Shown: positions 60,868 through 64,000 of the stretch, piece after piece
Position numbering within the stretch: position 1 is the stretch's first letter
Layout: every line of letters begins with the position of its first letter
DNA from: Diphasiastrum complanatum
Lineage: Eukaryota > Streptophyta > Lycopodiopsida > Lycopodiales > Lycopodiaceae
Direction of reading: 5' to 3'
Length of the DNA stretch: 64,000 bases
NCBI GenBank assembly: GCA_029204225.1
Contig: CM055097.1
Location: forward strand, 36,942,976-37,006,975
Translations under genes and position numbers: made by a program
Notes under the pieces: generated by a model
Seen by the model: the letters and a program-made list of their open reading frames with translations, nothing else
Databases searched by the model: none
What the model was told of the DNA's origin: nothing

Positions 60868-60895
60868 CCTAAACCCTAAACCCTAAACCCTAAAC
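60868..60895. repeat. Interstitial telomere-like repeat
   Basis: Nearly four perfect copies of the plant telomere unit CCCTAAA in tandem. Too short to be a telomere end; such arrays can arise at break repair sites or act as telo-box promoter elements. Confidence 0.85.
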
Positions 60896-60984
60896 GCAGA
60901 AGCAGTTCACGCATATGCCGGCACCACCGACATCATAGCAATCCAAAATTCGAGTAGTTGAAAAAATTTGAGATTCGAGTTTCG

Positions 60985-61105
60985 TGACAGTTTTGAGTGT
61001 TGAGTTTTGCGACAGTTTCGAGTGTCGAGACAGTGTCTTGTTCGCGACAGTTTTAGTGTCGAGTGCACGACAGTTTCGAGTTTCACGACAGTTTCGAGTG
61101 AGAAC
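60985..61105. repeat. Degenerate CGACAGTTTCGAGT minisatellite
   Basis: Five units based on (G/C)(A/C)GACAGTTT(C/T)GAGT, often followed by GTCGAG or TTCAC, with spacing of about 18-35 bases. Adjacent to the telomere-like array. Confidence 0.75.
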
Positions 61106-62562
61106 AATGAGAGAGATATTAAGGTAGATTTTAATATTCAGAGAACCTGGAAAGACAGGTAGGGCAAGCTTAGAGAGAGAGAGAGAAAGATATGCGAGAT
61201 GTGTGTCGCATATCTTGCATTTTTGGAAGTGTGTGTTCATGTGAATCTTGGTTATTTCACGATGGCCGTGATGATGAGGTGACTGTCACTCGTAGAATTA
61301 CAAACAATAATAGAAACTAATAGAACATACAGTGTTCCGAAGGCCTCCAGCCTGCAGTCTACTCAAGTTTAGCTAGGTTGTATGTACACCCCAAACCCTC
61401 GTACTTTTGCATGCCAATCATCCTGAGAGACGTGTACAAAAGATTTGTTGTTGATGCACGATAAATCCCAATTCTTGCCCACTTTTAAAGCGCCCTTGGC
61501 TCACCAGAAAGACGAACCACAACTAAAAGTGAATCGAATTGAAACCCTAAACATCAACTACTATTAGCCTAATTTTAAGAGGACAATCAAAAAAATCTTT
61601 TGTGGCATAGGCGTACGTGCTAGAACGGTCAAACATAAAATTCTCACCATAAAATATTGGTGCTCATACCAAAACATTGAGCATAAAGGGTTTATCGAAT
61701 ATTGGCATCATCAACAGACAAAAAGCTTTATCAACAAATGTAGCTTCAATTTTTTCGCTTAGGCAATGGTTCAATTTTTCTGAAATGTGTACTACATAAG
61801 CACAACCAAAACTTTGGGCAAAGTTATCGAACCATAACTAATAAGGAAAAAATCTGGCTGTCGGTGAGGTCCCGTATTTTGTTTTCTGTATGTGCCACAA
61901 AAAAAACAAAATACATGCTATAAATTGCTGGTCTGCTAAATAAGCAGCACCTTCTGTAGCAACGAATACAAAAATTATAAGCAATGAATTGAGCCACATT
62001 TATGTTTGTCTCAAACATACGCCCCCATAGGAAATTTCCATATCTTTGTTTAACCCAGTGTGATTTTAAAAAAATTGAATAAGACAAATGAGAGTAATAG
62101 AGATGAATGGAAATATTGCATAACCCTAGAGTACAATGACAAATATTAAAAATTATGATCAACTGGGGGCTTGCCAGGTGGCTAGGCTCTCCTTCACTTC
62201 TACCTTCGCTCTCTTTGCTACTCGGCCGCTTACTGGCCCATCTCAATAGGGGGAGGGAGCCTTCAGACAATAGGTTATGAAAATGTTGTTGGAATGCAGC
62301 TGTTACCGGTGTTACAGGGATACCTCTCTATAGTAATCCAGAATTTGTCATACGTGCTTCTGATTGTAAAACCTAAAAGACACATATGAACTTCAAGTAT
62401 ATATCTGTAGGCATAAAAATCTCAGTAAAAATTAGTTGATCAAACCAAAAAACTTGAATTTGTTTCAGCTCTTCTCTTTCTTACATTGACACCAAAGAGG
62501 AAGCCTTACCAATCTTTTCTTCAAATGTGATGTGGCTAACAGTTCCTTTGATAAAAAAAAAT
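61106..62562. other. Unrecognised intergenic DNA
   Basis: No gene or element recognised on either strand. Confidence 0.4.
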
Positions 62563-62934
62563 TTAGCTGAAGGGAAACAAAGATGAATTTACCTCAAAGG
62601 GAAGGAAATTCTCATATTCAGAGCAAGGCCTGGATGAGAAACCAGGAAACTGTGCAGCAAAATGGAGATCCTTGAGTTGGAAATAGATGAACTTTGTGAA
62701 ACGTGGCAACCACTCGTGATTCCCGAGCTTGCCCAAGAGAAGGAGCTGCAAAGCAAACTGGAAAATTAAAATAAGACACCGAAAGCAAGAAGCATTCGAC
62801 TGTTGACGATAACGCTTAAGCCAACTACAATAAGAGAAACAAAACAAAACGAAATATCTACCAACGTTGTGCACGATGTGGGGGGATCCTTTTGCAGATC
62901 TTTCAACTCCTTCAAAATGCAACTTCTGCATCAC
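62563..62934 (-). other. Possible exons of an unidentified minus-strand gene
   Basis: Two stretches have splice-like borders on the minus strand. One encodes KLHFEGVERSAKGSPHIVHN and ends at GTAGAT (about 62860). The other follows TTTTCCAG (about 62763), encodes LGNHEWLPRFTKFIYFQLKD and ends at GAG|GTAAAT (about 62593). I recognise no family, and phase between the two is uncertain. They may be untranslated or non-coding exons. Confidence 0.25.
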
Positions 62935-63070
62935 TACCTATGAGCTAACAAAGCCTGCATGATTCTGTATTTCGTTTTGATCATGATCCGTTGGAATGGC
63001 AGCAATGATCCATCGCATCAGCTCATAGCTACATCAGTGATGCAAATGATCCTGGTCTCTTGTCCTAGTA

Positions 63071-63355
63071 TTGAAGGTTACTGCCAGTAGACCCCTTGTT
63101 CAACGTTCCAAATGGCTAGAGGATGCAACGATGGAAAGGTCAGCCATGAGCACCCTCAACCGCGATGGAGCCCCGGTAAGGCTCAGCTTGAACGTGGTAG
63201 GTTGGGCTATTGCTGCTCAAGAAAGGCAGATTGTCTTGTTTCCAGGGAAGAAGGAAGTCAGGCGTCTTGTGCTGCCATTGCAGAAGCTCGCTTACTCTCT
63301 CCAGCAACCTCAACGGAGCTATGGCAGTGATCTTTACGCATGTTGAGGTAACCTC
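63071..63355. other. GC-richer open region of unknown coding strand
   Basis: Frames are open on both strands (plus: 91 codons from 63071; minus: 76 codons from 63370). Base composition is higher in GC than the surroundings, as in an exon, but neither translation is recognised. Confidence 0.25.
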
Positions 63356-63462
63356 TAATCTAAGAAACATTCAGAGCACATTTCATCAACACCGAGCAAT
63401 ACAAAGAAGATGAATCATTAACATATGTCAACATAGAGATAAAAATTAATTAATGAGAACAA

Positions 63463-63556
63463 TAGCATATGCCAGTTATTAAACGCTTGAGAGAAGCTAC
63501 ATTGAAGGGTAGCATATGCCAGTTATTGAACGCTTGAGAGAAGCTACAGCAGTAAG
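63463..63556. repeat. 47-bp tandem duplication
   Basis: Two copies of (A/G)TAGCATATGCCAGTTATT followed by (A/G)AACGCTTGAGAGAAGCTACA, with one or two differences. Confidence 0.9.
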
Positions 63557-63571
63557 GCTTACTGATTCTTG

Positions 63572-63695
63572 AAGAAGCTCCCTCGTGGTTGATAGAGATG
63601 CTGGATTTTGCCAAAGTGGCCGCTTGAGGAAGCATGGAAGTAGGAGGCCCGGCTTCTACAGAGATGGAAAAGTGAGAAGACGCTTTGTTCACCAT
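63572..63695 (-). CDS. Candidate first exon of an unidentified gene
   Basis: An ATG at 63695 opens a frame of about 41 codons (MVNKASSHFSISVEAGPPTS, later AATLAKSSISINHEGASSRI) to a possible donor (CA|GTAAGCC near 63572). The Ser/Ala-rich, basic, acid-poor start could be an organelle transit peptide. It is preceded by a pyrimidine-rich, UTR-like stretch (63720-63790, minus strand). No family recognised; it may belong with the exon-like regions at 62.6-63.4 kb. Confidence 0.3.
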
Positions 63696-63699
63696 AGCT

Positions 63700-64000
63700 A
63701 ACTATCAGAATACAATAAAAAAGAAGAGAGCAAGAAGACGAAGGAGGCCCGATCATGAGAGAGAGACCCACATCCCTGCTTGCAATAGAGAGAGAGTGAC
63801 CTGATCTAGAGAAAGAGAGAGCGCGCGCTTTGGGGGGAAAACAATTTGAAATGTGTGTGTCAAAAAAAAAGAAGAAAAAGGGCTTGCATGTGTTTTTTTC
63901 ACCATTTTTTTTCAAATGACGTTTTTTAGCCTTTCTCTTTGCAAAAACGTGACATTTTTCATGGGCAGTGCGTGACATTTTCGGTGGCACAGCGTGACAT
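63700..64000. other. Upstream flank with GA-rich and CG-rich patches
   Basis: Short GA runs (63756-63825), a GCGCGCGC patch (63822-63829) and the phrase CGTGACATTTT repeated near 63948, 63971 and 63991. No gene recognised. Confidence 0.4.

Noticed and set aside
60868-60895. A chromosome end
   Set aside because: Fewer than four CCCTAAA units, with unique DNA on both sides; it is interstitial.

Overview
This is a stretch of nuclear DNA from a flowering plant (or at least a seed plant). The evidence is GT-AG spliced genes, Ty1/copia, Ty3/gypsy, LINE and hAT elements with plant-type domains, initiator-Met-tRNA primer-binding sites, plant-type telomere repeats (CCCTAAA), and very long (GA/CT)n microsatellites. 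I cannot name the species. Most of the window is transposon-derived or unrecognised AT-rich intergenic DNA. Host genes are sparse and fragmentary.

Layout. 0.2-2.0 kb: a ruined Ty3/gypsy element (minus strand), split by a GC-rich foldback carrying a G24 run. 2.1-4.75 kb: the 3' exons of a host gene for an FtsH/M41-like HEAGH metallopeptidase; the 5' exons are not found. 6.6-12 kb: an hAT-like end, a gypsy-type LTR with a built-in (GA)n tract, and two retroelement gag remnants. 12-19 kb: mostly unrecognised, with a LINE endonuclease scrap, a 549-bp hAT-type MITE and a gypsy RNase H relic. 19.95-26.1 kb: a complete, young Ty1/copia element with an open 1322-codon polyprotein, near-identical LTRs, a PBS and a perfect 5-bp target duplication. 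28.4-30.5 kb: an internally deleted hAT element. 34.6-35.5 kb: another hAT-type MITE. 36.4-36.5 kb: the first exon of a conserved plant gene. 39-42.9 kb: a decayed copia element lacking most of RT. 43.2-44.5 kb: a 1.2-kb foldback, abutting a second copy (opposite orientation) of the gypsy-type LTR with its PBS. 46.2 kb: a LINE RT scrap. 48.2-49.2 kb: a terminal exon split by a MITE. 54.0-54.4 kb: a 350-bp (CT)n tract. 54.4-60.6 kb: an apparently intact two-ORF hAT transposon. 60.7-61.1 kb: microsatellites, a short interstitial telomere array and a minisatellite. 62.5-63.7 kb: possible exons of an unidentified minus-strand gene.

The most interesting object is the 6.2-kb hAT element at 54,415-60,624. 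It has a four-exon, stop-free 1336-aa transposase (BED finger, RNase-H-like core, hAT dimerisation domain, then an unusual ~540-aa tail with coiled coil and two AT-hook-like motifs). It also has a convergent second ORF of 121 aa, and termini packed with GGTACC-centred palindromes. At least four other insertions in the window appear to have the same architecture (CATAG- or CAATG-type ends, ~8-bp target duplications), but each has its own subterminal palindrome: ATCGC, CCGATTCG, GGAAC or CGTTTCG. This suggests a lineage of hAT elements that diversifies its terminal binding sites.
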